A stretch of 64,000 bases of DNA, taken from assembly GCF_004151485.1 (NCBI RefSeq), contig NZ_SBFF01000014.1, positions 1 through 64,000 on the forward strand, in the 5' to 3' direction. The notes below the pieces were generated by a model that saw nothing but the letters and a program-made list of their open reading frames with translations, made no database searches and was not told the DNA's origin. Shown here one piece after another: positions 18,407-27,616 of this stretch. The position numbers were made by a program, and so were the translations under genes. Numbering within the stretch: the first letter of the stretch is position 1; each line of letters begins with the position of its first letter. The stretch is from Sphingosinicella sp. CPCC 101087. Its GTDB lineage: Bacteria; Pseudomonadota; Alphaproteobacteria; Sphingomonadales; Sphingomonadaceae.

Positions 18407-18442
18407 ATGCATGCTCTTGCATAAATATTCATGAGCATGCAT
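18407..18442. promoter_or_regulatory. ArgR-type operator, 36-bp palindrome before argC
   Basis: The arms ATGCATGCTC (18407-18416) and GAGCATGCAT (18433-18442) are exact reverse complements. Between them lies TGCATAAATATTCA (18418-18431), which fits the ARG-box pattern TGMAT-WWWW-ATKCA without mismatch. The site ends 10 bases before the argC start, where a bound ArgR would block transcription, and argR is the fifth gene of the same operon. Autoregulation by arginine is therefore expected. Confidence 0.8.
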
Positions 18443-18452
18443 ATGGCGGCCA

Positions 18453-19463
18453 ATGATCGACATTGCCATTCTTGGAGCTTCCGGATTCGTTGGGGCGGAG
18501 TTGCTGCGGCTCTCCGCCCTGCATCCCGTGCTGCGCCCCGTCCGGCTGTTCGGTGACAGCCAGGCCGGGCAGCAGCTTGCGCAAGTCCATCCACATCTCG
18601 GGCTCGCTTATCCGGATCTGACTGTCGAGACGTTCTCGCCGTCGGCGCTCGACGGCGTCGGCATGGTCTTCGCGGCGCTTCCTCACGGCAAGTCCCAAGA
18701 GGTCGCTCCCGCGATCATCGAGCGCGGCATTCCCTTCGTCGATCTGGGCGCCGACTTCCGCCTTGACGACGCCGCCACCTATGAACGCTGGTACAAGGAG
18801 CCTCACCGCGCGCCGGAGCTCATGGGCCGCTTCGTCTACGGCATCCCCGAAGTGAACCGTGCTCGGATAGCCGCCTCGAAAACCGTTGCGGCGGCGGGAT
18901 GCTATCCAACCTCGGCCATCCTCGCGCTGAGGCCGTTGCTCGACCTCATTCAACCGGGAACGATCGTCGTCGACGCCGCGTCCGGCGTCTCGGGCGCCGG
19001 CAAGGCGCTCAAGGAAGAGACTCATTTCAACACGGTCGACGAGAATCTGACTGCTTATGGCCTGCTCGGTCACCGCCATACTGCCGAGATGGAGATGCTG
19101 CTGGGTGCCGGCTTGCTGTTCACGCCGCACCTTGCCCCGGTGAATCGCGGCATTCTCGCCACGTGTCACGGGGTCGCGGCACGTCCTCTGGAGCCCGACG
19201 AGCCGCTCAGGGCCCTCGAGGCCGCTTATGCCGGCGAACCCTTCATCCAGGTGTCTGAGAGGCCGCCCTCGACCAAATGGACCTGTGGATCCAACGCCGT
19301 CCATCTCACCGCGCGCTACGACGAACGCACCGGCCGCGTCCTTGCTATCGCCGCGCTCGACAATCTCGTGAAAGGGGCCGCCGGCCAGATGATCCAATGC
19401 GCCAACCTCATGCTCGGCCTCGACGAGGCGGCGGGCCTTCCCAAAGCTGGAATGTGGCCGTGA
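18453..19463 (+). CDS. argC: N-acetyl-gamma-glutamyl-phosphate reductase
   Basis: Third step of arginine synthesis: NADPH reduction of N-acetylglutamyl phosphate to the semialdehyde. The 336-residue protein starts with MIDIAILGASGFVGAELLRL (NADP-binding loop) and carries the nucleophile C150 in AAGCYPTSAILAL, with the family segments GASGVSGAGK and APVNRGI. It is the long ArgC form. It opens the arg operon; the start codon of argJ overlaps its stop in GTGA. No good Shine-Dalgarno is visible because the ArgR operator ends only 10 bases upstream. Confidence 0.92.
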   Translation: MIDIAILGASGFVGAELLRLSALHPVLRPVRLFGDSQAGQQLAQVHPHLGLAYPDLTVETFSPSALDGVGMVFAALPHGKSQEVAPAIIERGIPFVDLGADFRLDDAATYERWYKEPHRAPELMGRFVYGIPEVNRARIAASKTVAAAGCYPTSAILALRPLLDLIQPGTIVVDAASGVSGAGKALKEETHFNTVDENLTAYGLLGHRHTAEMEMLLGAGLLFTPHLAPVNRGILATCHGVAARPLEPDEPLRALEAAYAGEPFIQVSERPPSTKWTCGSNAVHLTARYDERTGRVLAIAALDNLVKGAAGQMIQCANLMLGLDEAAGLPKAGMWP

Positions 19464-20620
19464 GCGTGACCGCCGCCGAAGGCTTCGTCGCGGCCGGCTG
19501 CCATGCCGGAATCAAGCGGCGCCGGCACGACATGGCGCTGCTCGCGACCGCCGATCTGCAACCGGTCACGACCGTTGCCGTCTTCACCCAGAACAAATTC
19601 GTCGCGCCGCCGGTCACGCTGTCGCGCGCTCGGCTCGCCGGCAATGGCGGCAAGGCAGCCGCGATCATCGTCAACAGCGGCAATGCCAATGCGGGCACCG
19701 GCGCCCGCGGCCTGGCCGACGCCACGGCGATGGGGCAGTCCGCCGCCGAAGCGCTCGGCATAGCGGAGCAGGACGTCCTGGTCTGCTCGACCGGTATCAT
19801 CGGCACGCCGCTGCCGATGGACGTCATCGTGGCTGCGGCGCCGAAACTGGCGAAGAAGCTATCGATCGAAGGCGCCGCAGACGCCGCGAAGGGAATCCTC
19901 ACGACCGATCACCTGCCGAAGGAGGCGGTCGTTCGCGGCTCCACCTTCACCGTCGGAGGAATGGCAAAGGGCTGCGGGATGATCGCCCCGAACATGGCGA
20001 CGATGCTCGCTTTCCTGACCACCGACGCACAGGTCGATCGCGAAGTGCTTCAAGCGGTGCTCAAGGACGCGGCAGACCGCACCTTCAACACTCTCAACGT
20101 GGATGGCGCAACTTCCACCAACGATACGGCCGTGCTGATGGCGAGCGGCCGGCGCGGCGCCCCCGATCGCGCCGAATTCGCCGATGCCGTGCACCGCGTC
20201 TGCGAAGACCTGACGCTGCAGATGGCACGTGATGCCGAAGGCATGACCAAGATGGTCAAGCTCCTCGTCAGCGGTGCCGCCAGCGATGAGGAGGCGCGTG
20301 TCGCGGCCAAGAATATCGCGGAAAACAATCTGGTGAAGTGCAGTTGGCACGGGGGCGACCCTTATTGGGGCCGATTGCTCGCCGCGGCCGGATCGGCGGG
20401 GGTCGCCTTCGAGGTCGAGCGGTGCACCGTCGCCTATGGCGGCATCGTCGTCGCGCGCGGGGGTGCGCCGATCGCGCATGACGAGGCAGAAGTCGCCACG
20501 CACATGAAGAACGAGCAGATCGACATCGAGGTCGCTTTGGGCGTCGGCGAGGGCCGGGCACAAGTGATCGGGATCGACCTCGGCCCCGGCTACATCAAGG
20601 AAAATGTGAAGACGTCATGA
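19460..20620 (+). CDS. argJ: Glutamate N-acetyltransferase/ornithine acetyltransferase
   Basis: Transfers acetyl from N-acetylornithine to glutamate, recycling the acetyl group. The 386-residue proenzyme has the self-cleavage site AKGCGMIAPNMA-TMLAFLT, T181 becoming the N-terminal nucleophile of the beta chain; NVDGATSTNDT and GGDPYWGR also fit the family. GTG 19460 overlaps the argC stop (GTGA), and ATGA couples it to argB; a second GTG at 19466 is possible. The frame is open upstream of 19460 inside argC, but that part is not ArgJ. Whether it also uses acetyl-CoA cannot be told from sequence. Confidence 0.92.
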   Translation: MSVTAAEGFVAAGCHAGIKRRRHDMALLATADLQPVTTVAVFTQNKFVAPPVTLSRARLAGNGGKAAAIIVNSGNANAGTGARGLADATAMGQSAAEALGIAEQDVLVCSTGIIGTPLPMDVIVAAAPKLAKKLSIEGAADAAKGILTTDHLPKEAVVRGSTFTVGGMAKGCGMIAPNMATMLAFLTTDAQVDREVLQAVLKDAADRTFNTLNVDGATSTNDTAVLMASGRRGAPDRAEFADAVHRVCEDLTLQMARDAEGMTKMVKLLVSGAASDEEARVAAKNIAENNLVKCSWHGGDPYWGRLLAAAGSAGVAFEVERCTVAYGGIVVARGGAPIAHDEAEVATHMKNEQIDIEVALGVGEGRAQVIGIDLGPGYIKENVKTS

Positions 20621-21486
20621 TGAGTGCCGGAGAAACTGCGCGCGTGCTCGTCCAGGCGCTGCCCTATGTCTACCGATTCGCCGGCAAGGTCGTCGTGGTG
20701 AAGTTGGGCGGCGCCGCCATCGACGCGGAGCTCGACCGGGCGCTTGCCCAGGACGTCCTGCTGCTGCGCAGCGTCGGGGTGCGCTGCGTCCTCGTGCATG
20801 GCGGCGGTCCCCAGGTCGATGCCATGATGCGGCGTGTCGGCAAAGAGCCGGAATTTCGCAACGGCCTTCGCGTCACCGACGCGGAAACCCTCGAGCTGGT
20901 TCGCATGGTGCTGGTCGGCAAGATCAATCGCGACCTGGTCGCCACGATCAATCGCGAGACGCGCGAAGAGCCGGTCGCGGTTGGCGTTTCCGGCGAGGAC
21001 GCCGGTATGCTGACCGTCGCGCCGCGGGAGGCGTCGCTGGGCTTCGTCGGCGACGTCAGCAAAGTGCGCGCCTCGGTTCTGCACCGGCTGCTGGACGAAG
21101 GACTGACCCCGGTCGTCTCGACGATCGGCGCGGACGAGAGCGGCCAGGCCTACAACGTCAACGCCGACGAGGCGGCGCGCGCTATTGCCGTCGCTATGGC
21201 GGCCGAGAAGATCGTGTATCTGACCGCGGCCCCCGGCCTGCTGGCGGACGTCAAGGACGAAAGCAGCCTCGTGCGCCGGATCGGCGCCTCCGCGCTTCGC
21301 GAACGGATCGAGCATGAGAGCGTGAGTGCCGGCATGATCCCCAAGCTGCGGGCCTGTGCCGACGCGGTCGACGGAGGCGTGGGCACTGCGCACATCATCG
21401 ACGGTCGGGTGCCCCATGCCTTGCTGATCGAGCTCCTCACCGATGAGGGAATCGGGACGATGGTGAAGAGGGAGATGGAGGGGTGA
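20617..21486 (+). CDS. argB: Acetylglutamate kinase
   Basis: Phosphorylates N-acetylglutamate, the committed and often arginine-inhibited step. The 289-residue amino-acid kinase shows VVVVKLGGAAID, the LVHGGGPQVDAMMRR nucleotide loop, FRNGLRVTD and AVGVSGEDAGML. It begins with ATGATG overlapping the argJ stop and ends in a GTGA overlap with argF. The N-terminal helix ARVLVQALPYVYRFAGK is the kind used in arginine-sensitive hexamers, so feedback inhibition is likely. Confidence 0.92.
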   Translation: MMSAGETARVLVQALPYVYRFAGKVVVVKLGGAAIDAELDRALAQDVLLLRSVGVRCVLVHGGGPQVDAMMRRVGKEPEFRNGLRVTDAETLELVRMVLVGKINRDLVATINRETREEPVAVGVSGEDAGMLTVAPREASLGFVGDVSKVRASVLHRLLDEGLTPVVSTIGADESGQAYNVNADEAARAIAVAMAAEKIVYLTAAPGLLADVKDESSLVRRIGASALRERIEHESVSAGMIPKLRACADAVDGGVGTAHIIDGRVPHALLIELLTDEGIGTMVKREMEG

Positions 21487-22355
21487 AGGACCTGCTGAAG
21501 ATCTGCGACCTCGGCCGTCAGGACCTGGCGGAAATACTGGCCCTGTCGGAACGCGGCGATCTCGGACGTCCGCTGGCCGGCAAGGGCGTTGCCCTGGTCT
21601 TCCAAAAACCTTCGGCTCGGACTCGCAATTCGATGGAGCTGGCGGTCGTCCAGCTTGGCGGACATCCTGTGTACATCCAGAAGGACGAGGTCGGGCTGGG
21701 AGAACGGGAAAGTGCCGAGGACGTGGCCCGCACCCTGTCCTGCTACCATGAGATCATCGCCGCCCGGGTCATGGACCATAGCGATCTGGTCACCATGGCA
21801 GGCGCCACCGAAACGCCCCTGCTCAACCTCCTGTCCGACACCGATCATCCGCTTCAGGCGTTGGCAGACCTTCTGACCATCAGGCAACTCGTCGGTCGCC
21901 TGGACGGCGTCCGCATCGCCTATATCGGCGACGCCAACAACGTCTGTCGCTCACTGGCCGAGGCATGCGCGCTCTCCGGAGCGGAGCTCACCGTCGCGAG
22001 CCCCCAAGGCTACGGGCTCGAGACCGTCATGGACACGCTCCCCGACGGCGTCCGGCAGGTGGCCGATCCCGCGGAAGCCGTGGAGGGCGCGCAGATAGTC
22101 TATACCGACGTCTGGGTCTCGATGGGCCAGGACGGCGAGGCGGAGGAACGGAGGCGCGCCTTCGCGGCCTATCAGGTCGATGCGGCGCTGATGGCGCGCA
22201 GCGCCGATGCCTGGTTCCTCCATTGCCTGCCGGCCCGGCGCGGCGAGGAAGTCTCGTCCGAGGTAATGGACGGCCCCCGCTCGGCGGTCTGGCGTCAGGC
22301 GGAGAACCGCATGCACACGGCGCGCGGCGCGATGGCCTGGATGATGACGCGGTGA
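21483..22355 (+). CDS. argF: Ornithine carbamoyltransferase
   Basis: Makes citrulline from ornithine and carbamoyl phosphate. The 290-residue protein has a GTG start overlapping the argB stop. The carbamoyl-phosphate motif reads PSARTRNS (SxRT form), then LGERESAEDVARTLSCY, DHPLQALADL, and for ornithine the VWVSMGQ loop and HCLPARRGEEV near the C-terminus. The SMG loop favours ornithine rather than N-acetylornithine as substrate. Ala in the carbamoyl-phosphate motif replaces the common Thr of STRT. Its sequence style recalls actinobacterial enzymes more than alphaproteobacterial ones, judged from memory. Confidence 0.9.
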   Translation: MKDLLKICDLGRQDLAEILALSERGDLGRPLAGKGVALVFQKPSARTRNSMELAVVQLGGHPVYIQKDEVGLGERESAEDVARTLSCYHEIIAARVMDHSDLVTMAGATETPLLNLLSDTDHPLQALADLLTIRQLVGRLDGVRIAYIGDANNVCRSLAEACALSGAELTVASPQGYGLETVMDTLPDGVRQVADPAEAVEGAQIVYTDVWVSMGQDGEAEERRRAFAAYQVDAALMARSADAWFLHCLPARRGEEVSSEVMDGPRSAVWRQAENRMHTARGAMAWMMTR

Positions 22356-22368
22356 GCCGGGATCGGTC

Positions 22369-22851
22369 ATGACCGATACTCGCTCCCGACGATTGCGCAC
22401 CCTTGCCGACCTTCTTCGGAGCGGCACCCTGGCGAGCCAGGAGGAAGCGACCGAGCGGCTGCGCGCGCTCGGCTTCGCCGTTACCCAGGCGACGGTATCC
22501 CGCGATCTCGAGCAGCTCGGCGCGATCAAGGTGAAGCGGGGCGGCGTGCTCACCTATGCGCTCCCCGACCAGATGGCCGAGACCGACTGGACCGCCGGCC
22601 GGCTCGAGCGGATCCTCGGCGAATGGGTGCTGTCGATCGAGGCGGCGGGGCAGCTCCTCATCGTCAAGACGCCACCCGGCTCCGCCCATTTGGTCGCCTC
22701 GGCTATCGACCATGCCCAGCTGCCGGAGATTGCCGGCACCGTCTCGGGCGACGACACCCTCTTCCTTGCCGTCCGCGACGGCGTGGCCATTCCCACCCTC
22801 CTCTGCCGCTTCGAGCGGCTGATGGGCAAAGCGAAAGAAGTGTACGCATGA
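22369..22851 (+). CDS. argR: Arginine repressor
   Basis: Regulator of 160 residues with the two ArgR domains: an N-terminal winged helix (recognition segment [20 protein letters not shown]) and a C-terminal hexamerisation and arginine-binding domain with the [11 protein letters not shown] motif. It binds ARG boxes when arginine is present; one such palindrome lies before argC at 18407-18442. It starts 13 bases after argF and its ATGA overlaps argG. ArgR-family repressors are common in actinobacteria, firmicutes and gammaproteobacteria and to my knowledge unusual in sphingomonads. Confidence 0.92.
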   Translation: MTDTRSRRLRTLADLLRSGTLASQEEATERLRALGFAVTQATVSRDLEQLGAIKVKRGGVLTYALPDQMAETDWTAGRLERILGEWVLSIEAAGQLLIVKTPPGSAHLVASAIDHAQLPEIAGTVSGDDTLFLAVRDGVAIPTLLCRFERLMGKAKEVYA

Positions 22852-24092
22852 GTGACAAGCGCCGGGCCGAAGGCCCGAAGAAGGTGGTGCTCGCTTATTC
22901 CGGCGGCCTCGACACCTCCATCATCCTCAAATGGCTTCAGACCGAATATGGCGCGGAGGTCGTCACCTTCACCGCCGATCTGGGCCAGGGCGAGGAGGTC
23001 GAGCCGGCGCGGCGCAAGGCCGAGCTGCTCGGCATCAAGCCGGCCAACATCTTCATCGAGGACCTGCGCGAGGAATTCGTCCGCGACTATGTCTTCCCGA
23101 TGTTTCGGGCGAACACCGTCTACGAGGGACAGTATCTGCTCGGCACGTCGATCGCGCGGCCGCTCATCGCCAAGCGGCAGATCGAGATTGCCCGCGCAGT
23201 CGGCGCCGATGCCGTCTGTCACGGCGCGACGGGCAAGGGCAACGACCAGGTCCGTTTCGAGCTCGGCTATTATGCGCTCGAGCCCGACATCAGGGTGATC
23301 GCGCCGTGGCGGGAGTGGACCTTCGCCAGCCGCGAGCAGCTGATCGACTTCGCCGAGAAGCACCAGATCCCGATCGCCAAGGACAAGAAGGGCGAGGCCC
23401 CCTTCTCCATCGACGCCAACCTCCTCCACTCCTCGTCGGAAGGAAAGGTGCTCGAGGATCCTTCGGTCGAGGCGCCGGAATATGTCCATCAGCGGACGAT
23501 CTCTCCTGAGGAGGCGCCTGATCGGCCGACGGTGATCGAGATCGCCTTCGAGCAGGGCGATCCGGTCGCGATCGACGGCGAGCGCCTCTCGCCGGCGGAC
23601 CTGCTCGCCCGCCTGAACCAGCTCGGCCACGATAACGGCATCGGCCGCCTCGATCTCGTCGAGAACCGCTTCGTCGGCATGAAGTCGCGCGGCGTCTACG
23701 AGACGCCCGGCGGGGCGATCCTGCTCGCCGCCCATCGCGGCATCGAGTCGATCACGCTGGACGGCGGCGCCATGCATCTCAAGGACGAGATCATGCCGCG
23801 CTACGCCAAGCTCATCTATAACGGCTTCTGGTTCTCTCCGGAGCGCGAGATGCTGCAGGCGCTGATCGACAGGAGCCAGGAATTCGTCACCGGCACGGTG
23901 CGGGTGAAGCTCTACAAGGGCAATGCCACGGTGATCGGCCGCGACAGCCCGTTCGCGCTCTACGACCAGGATCTGGTCACGTTCGAGGAGGGCAGCGGCA
24001 GCTACGACCAGCGCGACGCCGCCGGCTTTATCCGCCTGAACGCCCTCAGGCTGCGCATCGCGGCGACGCGGGCGCGAAGGGCGCAGGGCTGA
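22848..24092 (+). CDS. argG: Argininosuccinate synthase
   Basis: Joins citrulline and aspartate using ATP. The 414-residue protein shows the PP-loop [15 protein letters not shown], the citrulline and aspartate site [27 protein letters not shown] and SPYFSI-like APFSIDANL. It reads like the alphaproteobacterial type ([18 protein letters not shown]). The ATG overlaps the argR stop (ATGA). Joined to foreign-looking argCJBFR, it looks like the resident gene to which the cluster was attached. argD and argH are not in the window. Confidence 0.93.
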   Translation: MSDKRRAEGPKKVVLAYSGGLDTSIILKWLQTEYGAEVVTFTADLGQGEEVEPARRKAELLGIKPANIFIEDLREEFVRDYVFPMFRANTVYEGQYLLGTSIARPLIAKRQIEIARAVGADAVCHGATGKGNDQVRFELGYYALEPDIRVIAPWREWTFASREQLIDFAEKHQIPIAKDKKGEAPFSIDANLLHSSSEGKVLEDPSVEAPEYVHQRTISPEEAPDRPTVIEIAFEQGDPVAIDGERLSPADLLARLNQLGHDNGIGRLDLVENRFVGMKSRGVYETPGGAILLAAHRGIESITLDGGAMHLKDEIMPRYAKLIYNGFWFSPEREMLQALIDRSQEFVTGTVRVKLYKGNATVIGRDSPFALYDQDLVTFEEGSGSYDQRDAAGFIRLNALRLRIAATRARRAQG

Positions 24093-24454
24093 GCGGCGAG
24101 ACCGATCTCGACCGGCTTCTCGCCGGGCTCGAGCCGCGGCTCGACCGGGTCGAATATGGCTTCGAGCCGGTGGCGGAGCCGCCGTCGCTGGGCGGCGTCT
24201 TTGCCTTGATTCGGGAGGAGGAAGGGCTGACCGCGATCCGCCCCGGCTCCGGCTGGGCGCGGATCACGCTCGGCGTCCATTCCAGCCTTGAGGCGGTGGG
24301 GCTTACGGCGCGAATCGCGGGCGCCCTGGCCGAATCCGGGATCGCCGCGAACATCGTCGCCGGCTTGCGGCACGACCATCTGTTCGTGCCGTGGGGCCGA
24401 CGGGAGGAGGCGCTGGCGGTGCTGGCTGGCCTTTCCCGCGCCGGCGCGCGATGA
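24089..24454 (+). CDS. ACT-domain protein, apparent CTG start
   Basis: Small ACT-fold protein of about 121 residues, COG3602-like: [17 protein letters not shown] at the N-terminus and [39 protein letters not shown] downstream. ACT domains usually bind amino acids. The family N-terminus begins directly at a CTG (24089) that overlaps the argG stop in CTGA; no ATG, GTG or TTG occurs in frame upstream of it, while the first canonical start, GTG 24170, would remove 27 family residues. AAGGGCGCAGGG gives a ribosome site. The coupling and amino-acid fold suggest a link to arginine metabolism, which is inference. Confidence 0.7.
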   Translation: MSGETDLDRLLAGLEPRLDRVEYGFEPVAEPPSLGGVFALIREEEGLTAIRPGSGWARITLGVHSSLEAVGLTARIAGALAESGIAANIVAGLRHDHLFVPWGRREEALAVLAGLSRAGAR

Positions 24455-24465
24455 GGAAAAGCCTC

Positions 24466-25149
24466 ATGAAGCTCGCCATCCTCGAGACCGGAACCCCGCC
24501 GGAGCCGCTCATCGCCCGCTTCGGCCGCTATCCGGCCATGTTCCAGCGCCTGCTCGGTGACGGCTTCAACTATGAGAGCTACGACGTGCCGGCCGGCGAG
24601 CTGCCGCCGGTGCCGCGCGGTCACGACGCCTATCTGATCACCGGCTCCCCTGCCGGCGTGTATGACGGCCTGCCCTGGATCGGCGAGCTCGCGGCCTTCC
24701 TGCGCGCGACGGACCGGCATGTGAAGGTGGTGGGCATTTGCTTCGGCCACCAGATCATGGCCGAGGCCTTTGGCGGCCATGTCGAGAAATCGGAGAAGGG
24801 CTGGGGCGTCGGCCTCCACACCTATCCGGTGGTCCGCCGAGAGCCGTGGATGGACGACGTGCCTGCGGTCGCGATCCCGGCCTCGCACCAGGACCAGGTG
24901 GTGATCCAGCCGCCGAAGACGCACGTCATCGCGTCATCCCTGTTCACGCCTTATGCCGGCCTGGCCTGGATCGACCGTCCGGCGATTTCCTTCCAGTTCC
25001 ACCCGGAATTCTCGCCCGATTATGCGCGGGCGCTGATCGACGGCCGCCGCGACCGGATCGCCGACGCGGACCGGGCGATCGCCTCGCTCGACGGGCCGAA
25101 CGACAATGCGCGCGTCGGCGAATGGATCGGGCGCTTCCTTGCCCGCTGA
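24466..25149 (+). CDS. Class I glutamine amidotransferase-like protein
   Basis: Protein of 227 residues with the GATase1 triad: nucleophile C92 in GICFGHQ and the His-Glu pair in FQFHPE. It belongs to the stand-alone group related to the GMP synthase amidotransferase domain, whose members hydrolyse gamma-glutamyl bonds or are of unknown use. The start at 24466 has GAGGAAA eight bases upstream; ATG 24451 overlaps the ACT stop and is a possible alternative. It follows the arginine genes on the same strand and may be transcribed with them. Confidence 0.8.
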   Translation: MKLAILETGTPPEPLIARFGRYPAMFQRLLGDGFNYESYDVPAGELPPVPRGHDAYLITGSPAGVYDGLPWIGELAAFLRATDRHVKVVGICFGHQIMAEAFGGHVEKSEKGWGVGLHTYPVVRREPWMDDVPAVAIPASHQDQVVIQPPKTHVIASSLFTPYAGLAWIDRPAISFQFHPEFSPDYARALIDGRRDRIADADRAIASLDGPNDNARVGEWIGRFLAR

Positions 25150-25203
25150 ACCCTTGCCTCGCCGAAGGCGCGGACCTAGTCGGACCGGAACGGAGGAGAT
25201 GCC

Positions 25204-26316
25204 ATGAAGACGAGAGCCGCGATCGCCGTCGCCCCCAACCAGCCGCTGGAGATTCACGAGGTCGACCTCGACGGGCCGAAGGCGGGCGAGGTCCTGGTCG
25301 AGATCATGGCGACCGGTGTCTGCCACACCGACGCCTATACGCTCGAGGGCAAGGACAGCGAGGGCATCTTTCCCTCGATCCTCGGCCATGAGGGCGCCGG
25401 CATCGTCCGCGAGGTCGGCCCCGGCGTCACCTCGGTGGCGGTCGGCGACCATGTCATCCCGCTCTACACGCCGGAATGCCGGCAGTGCAAAAGCTGCCTG
25501 TCGCGCAAGACCAACCTGTGCACCCAGATCCGCGCGACCCAGGGCAAGGGCGTCATGCCAGACGGCACCAGCCGCTTCCGGCTCGGCGGCGAGACCATCT
25601 ACCACTATATGGGCTGCTCGACCTTCTCCAACTTCACCGTCATGCCAGAGATCGCCGTCGCGAAGGTCCGCTCCGACGCGCCGTTCGACAAGATCTGCTA
25701 TATCGGCTGCGGGGTCACGACCGGCGTCGGCGCGGTGATCTGGACGGCCGGCGTCGAGCCTGGCTCGAACGTCGTCGTCTTCGGCCTTGGCGGCATCGGG
25801 CTCAACGTCATCCAGGGCGCGAAGATGGTCGGGGCCGACAGGATCGTCGGCATCGACGTCAATCCCGGGAAGAGAGCGATGGCCGAGCAATTCGGCATGA
25901 CCCACTTCATCAATCCGAACGAGGTGGGCCAGGACAAGCTCGTCCAGGCGATCCTCGACGTGACCGACGGCGGCGCCGACTACAGCTTCGACTGCACCGG
26001 CAATACCGACGTGATGCGCGCGGCGCTCGAATGCTGCCATCGCGGCTGGGGCGTCTCGACCATCATCGGCGTCGCCGAAGCGGGCCGCGAAATCTCGACC
26101 CGTCCGTTCCAGCTCGTCACCGGCCGGGTCTGGAAGGGTTCAGCCTTCGGCGGCGCGCGTGGCCGCACCGACGTGCCGCGGATCGTCGACTGGTACATGG
26201 ATGGCAAGATCGAGATCGATCCACTGATCACGCATACGATGCCGCTGGAAGACATCAACAAGGCCTTCGACCTGATGCATGCAGGCGAAAGCATCAGGAG
26301 CGTCGTGGTCTATTGA
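25204..26316 (+). CDS. adhC: S-(hydroxymethyl)glutathione dehydrogenase (class III ADH)
   Basis: Oxidises the adduct of formaldehyde and glutathione to S-formylglutathione with NAD; also reduces S-nitrosoglutathione. The 370-residue medium-chain dehydrogenase has catalytic-zinc ligands C40 and H62 ([17 protein letters not shown]), the four structural-zinc cysteines C92, C95, C98 and C106 and the Rossmann [14 protein letters not shown]. The start has GGAGGAGATGCC upstream. With the next gene it forms the usual formaldehyde detoxification pair. Confidence 0.93.
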   Translation: MKTRAAIAVAPNQPLEIHEVDLDGPKAGEVLVEIMATGVCHTDAYTLEGKDSEGIFPSILGHEGAGIVREVGPGVTSVAVGDHVIPLYTPECRQCKSCLSRKTNLCTQIRATQGKGVMPDGTSRFRLGGETIYHYMGCSTFSNFTVMPEIAVAKVRSDAPFDKICYIGCGVTTGVGAVIWTAGVEPGSNVVVFGLGGIGLNVIQGAKMVGADRIVGIDVNPGKRAMAEQFGMTHFINPNEVGQDKLVQAILDVTDGGADYSFDCTGNTDVMRAALECCHRGWGVSTIIGVAEAGREISTRPFQLVTGRVWKGSAFGGARGRTDVPRIVDWYMDGKIEIDPLITHTMPLEDINKAFDLMHAGESIRSVVVY

Positions 26317-26318
26317 GC

Positions 26319-27164
26319 ATGAATCTCGATACGGTCTCCGTCACCCGCGCCCATGGCGGGACGCAGCATGTCGTGCGCCACGACAGTCGCGAGACCGGCA
26401 CGCCGATGACCTTTTCGATCTACCTGCCGCCACAGGCGCAGGGCGGCACGAACTGTCCGGTCGTCTGGTACCTGTCCGGCCTTACCTGCACCCATGCCAA
26501 CGTCACAGAGAAAGGCGAGTTTCGGCGCGCCTGCGCCGAGCTCGGCCTGATCTTCGTGGCACCGGACACGTCGCCGCGCGGGCCGGACGTGCCGGACGAC
26601 GAAGCCTATGATTTCGGTCAGGGCGCGGGCTTCTATGTCGACGCGACGGAGCCGCCCTTCGCCGCGAACTTCCGGATGGAAAGCTATATCATCGCCGAAC
26701 TGCCGGAGATCGTCGCTGCCGAGTTCCCGGCCGACATGGCGCGCCAGGCAATCACCGGGCATTCGATGGGCGGCCATGGCGCGCTCACCCTCGCACTCCG
26801 GCATCCCGGCCGCTACCGCAGCATCTCCGCCTTCGCGCCGATCGTCGCGCCGAGCCAGGTACCTTGGGGGGAGAAGGCGCTCGGCCGCTATCTCGGCTCC
26901 GATCGCGCGAAGTGGCGCAGCCATGATGCGGTCGCCTTGATCGAAGACGGCGCGCGCGTGCCCGAGCTGCTCGTGGACCAGGGCGAAGCCGACAACTTTC
27001 TCGCGCAGCAGCTGCAGCCGGAGCGGCTGGAGCGTGCCTGCATGCAGGCGGGCATAGAGCTCAGGCTGCGGATGCATCCCGGCTATGATCACAGTTACTA
27101 TTTCATTTCGACGTTCATGGCCGACCATCTTCGCTGGCACGCCGAGCGGCTGGCGGCGGACTGA
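26319..27164 (+). CDS. fghA: S-formylglutathione hydrolase
   Basis: Hydrolyses S-formylglutathione to formate and glutathione, finishing formaldehyde detoxification. The 281-residue esterase-D-type alpha/beta hydrolase has the nucleophile S149 in TGHSMGGHGAL, an Asp in LVDQGEADNF and the His in YDHSYYFIST; YLSGLTCTHANVTEKGEF is the family signature near residues 51-68. It starts two bases after the adhC stop, so both are co-translated. Confidence 0.92.
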   Translation: MNLDTVSVTRAHGGTQHVVRHDSRETGTPMTFSIYLPPQAQGGTNCPVVWYLSGLTCTHANVTEKGEFRRACAELGLIFVAPDTSPRGPDVPDDEAYDFGQGAGFYVDATEPPFAANFRMESYIIAELPEIVAAEFPADMARQAITGHSMGGHGALTLALRHPGRYRSISAFAPIVAPSQVPWGEKALGRYLGSDRAKWRSHDAVALIEDGARVPELLVDQGEADNFLAQQLQPERLERACMQAGIELRLRMHPGYDHSYYFISTFMADHLRWHAERLAAD

Positions 27165-27210
27165 AGCGCCATGATGTCGGTGCCGACCGACGCGACAGGA
27201 CGGCCGGAGG

Positions 27211-27609
27211 TCAGGGCTCCTGATATCCGGTGACACGCACCTCAAGCGGGAAAGTCGCCGGGTCGCGCGTGAACAGCAGGCCGATTTTCCGATCGCCGCG
27301 GCCGGGTATATAATCGATCGTCGCCCGGCTCGTCTCGACGGCCACATCTCCCTGCTTCAGTGCGCCTTCCACCTGAACGGCCGCCGCGGTGCTGTCGGAG
27401 AGGTTTCTCACGCCCACTTCCGCGACAAACCCGTCACCCGCCGGCACAAGCCGCTCCGTCTGGGCGACGAGGACGGACGGGCCCTCGTTCGCGCCAGTTG
27501 CCGCTTCCCAGCCGATGAAGCCGAGCAGGCCCAGCGCGACAAGGGCGCCGACGGCCGCCATCAGCCATTCGAGCAAAGACGTTGCCGCGGGGCGCTTTCT
27601 GTCGGCCAT
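27211..27609 (-). CDS. TIGR02588-family membrane-anchored protein
   Basis: Protein of 132 residues: a membrane segment (about 16-35, LMAAVGALVALGLLGFIGW) and a soluble immunoglobulin-like part with NLSDSTAAAVQVEGAL. This looks like the TIGR02588 family, which is encoded beside the multi-spanning TIGR02587 protein, as here (seven bases apart). Function is unknown; the two may form a membrane complex. The start at 27609 is chosen over an upstream ATG because it gives the family length. Confidence 0.7.
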   Translation of the reverse strand: MADRKRPAATSLLEWLMAAVGALVALGLLGFIGWEAATGANEGPSVLVAQTERLVPAGDGFVAEVGVRNLSDSTAAAVQVEGALKQGDVAVETSRATIDYIPGRGDRKIGLLFTRDPATFPLEVRVTGYQEP

Positions 27610-27616
27610 GTCCGTC

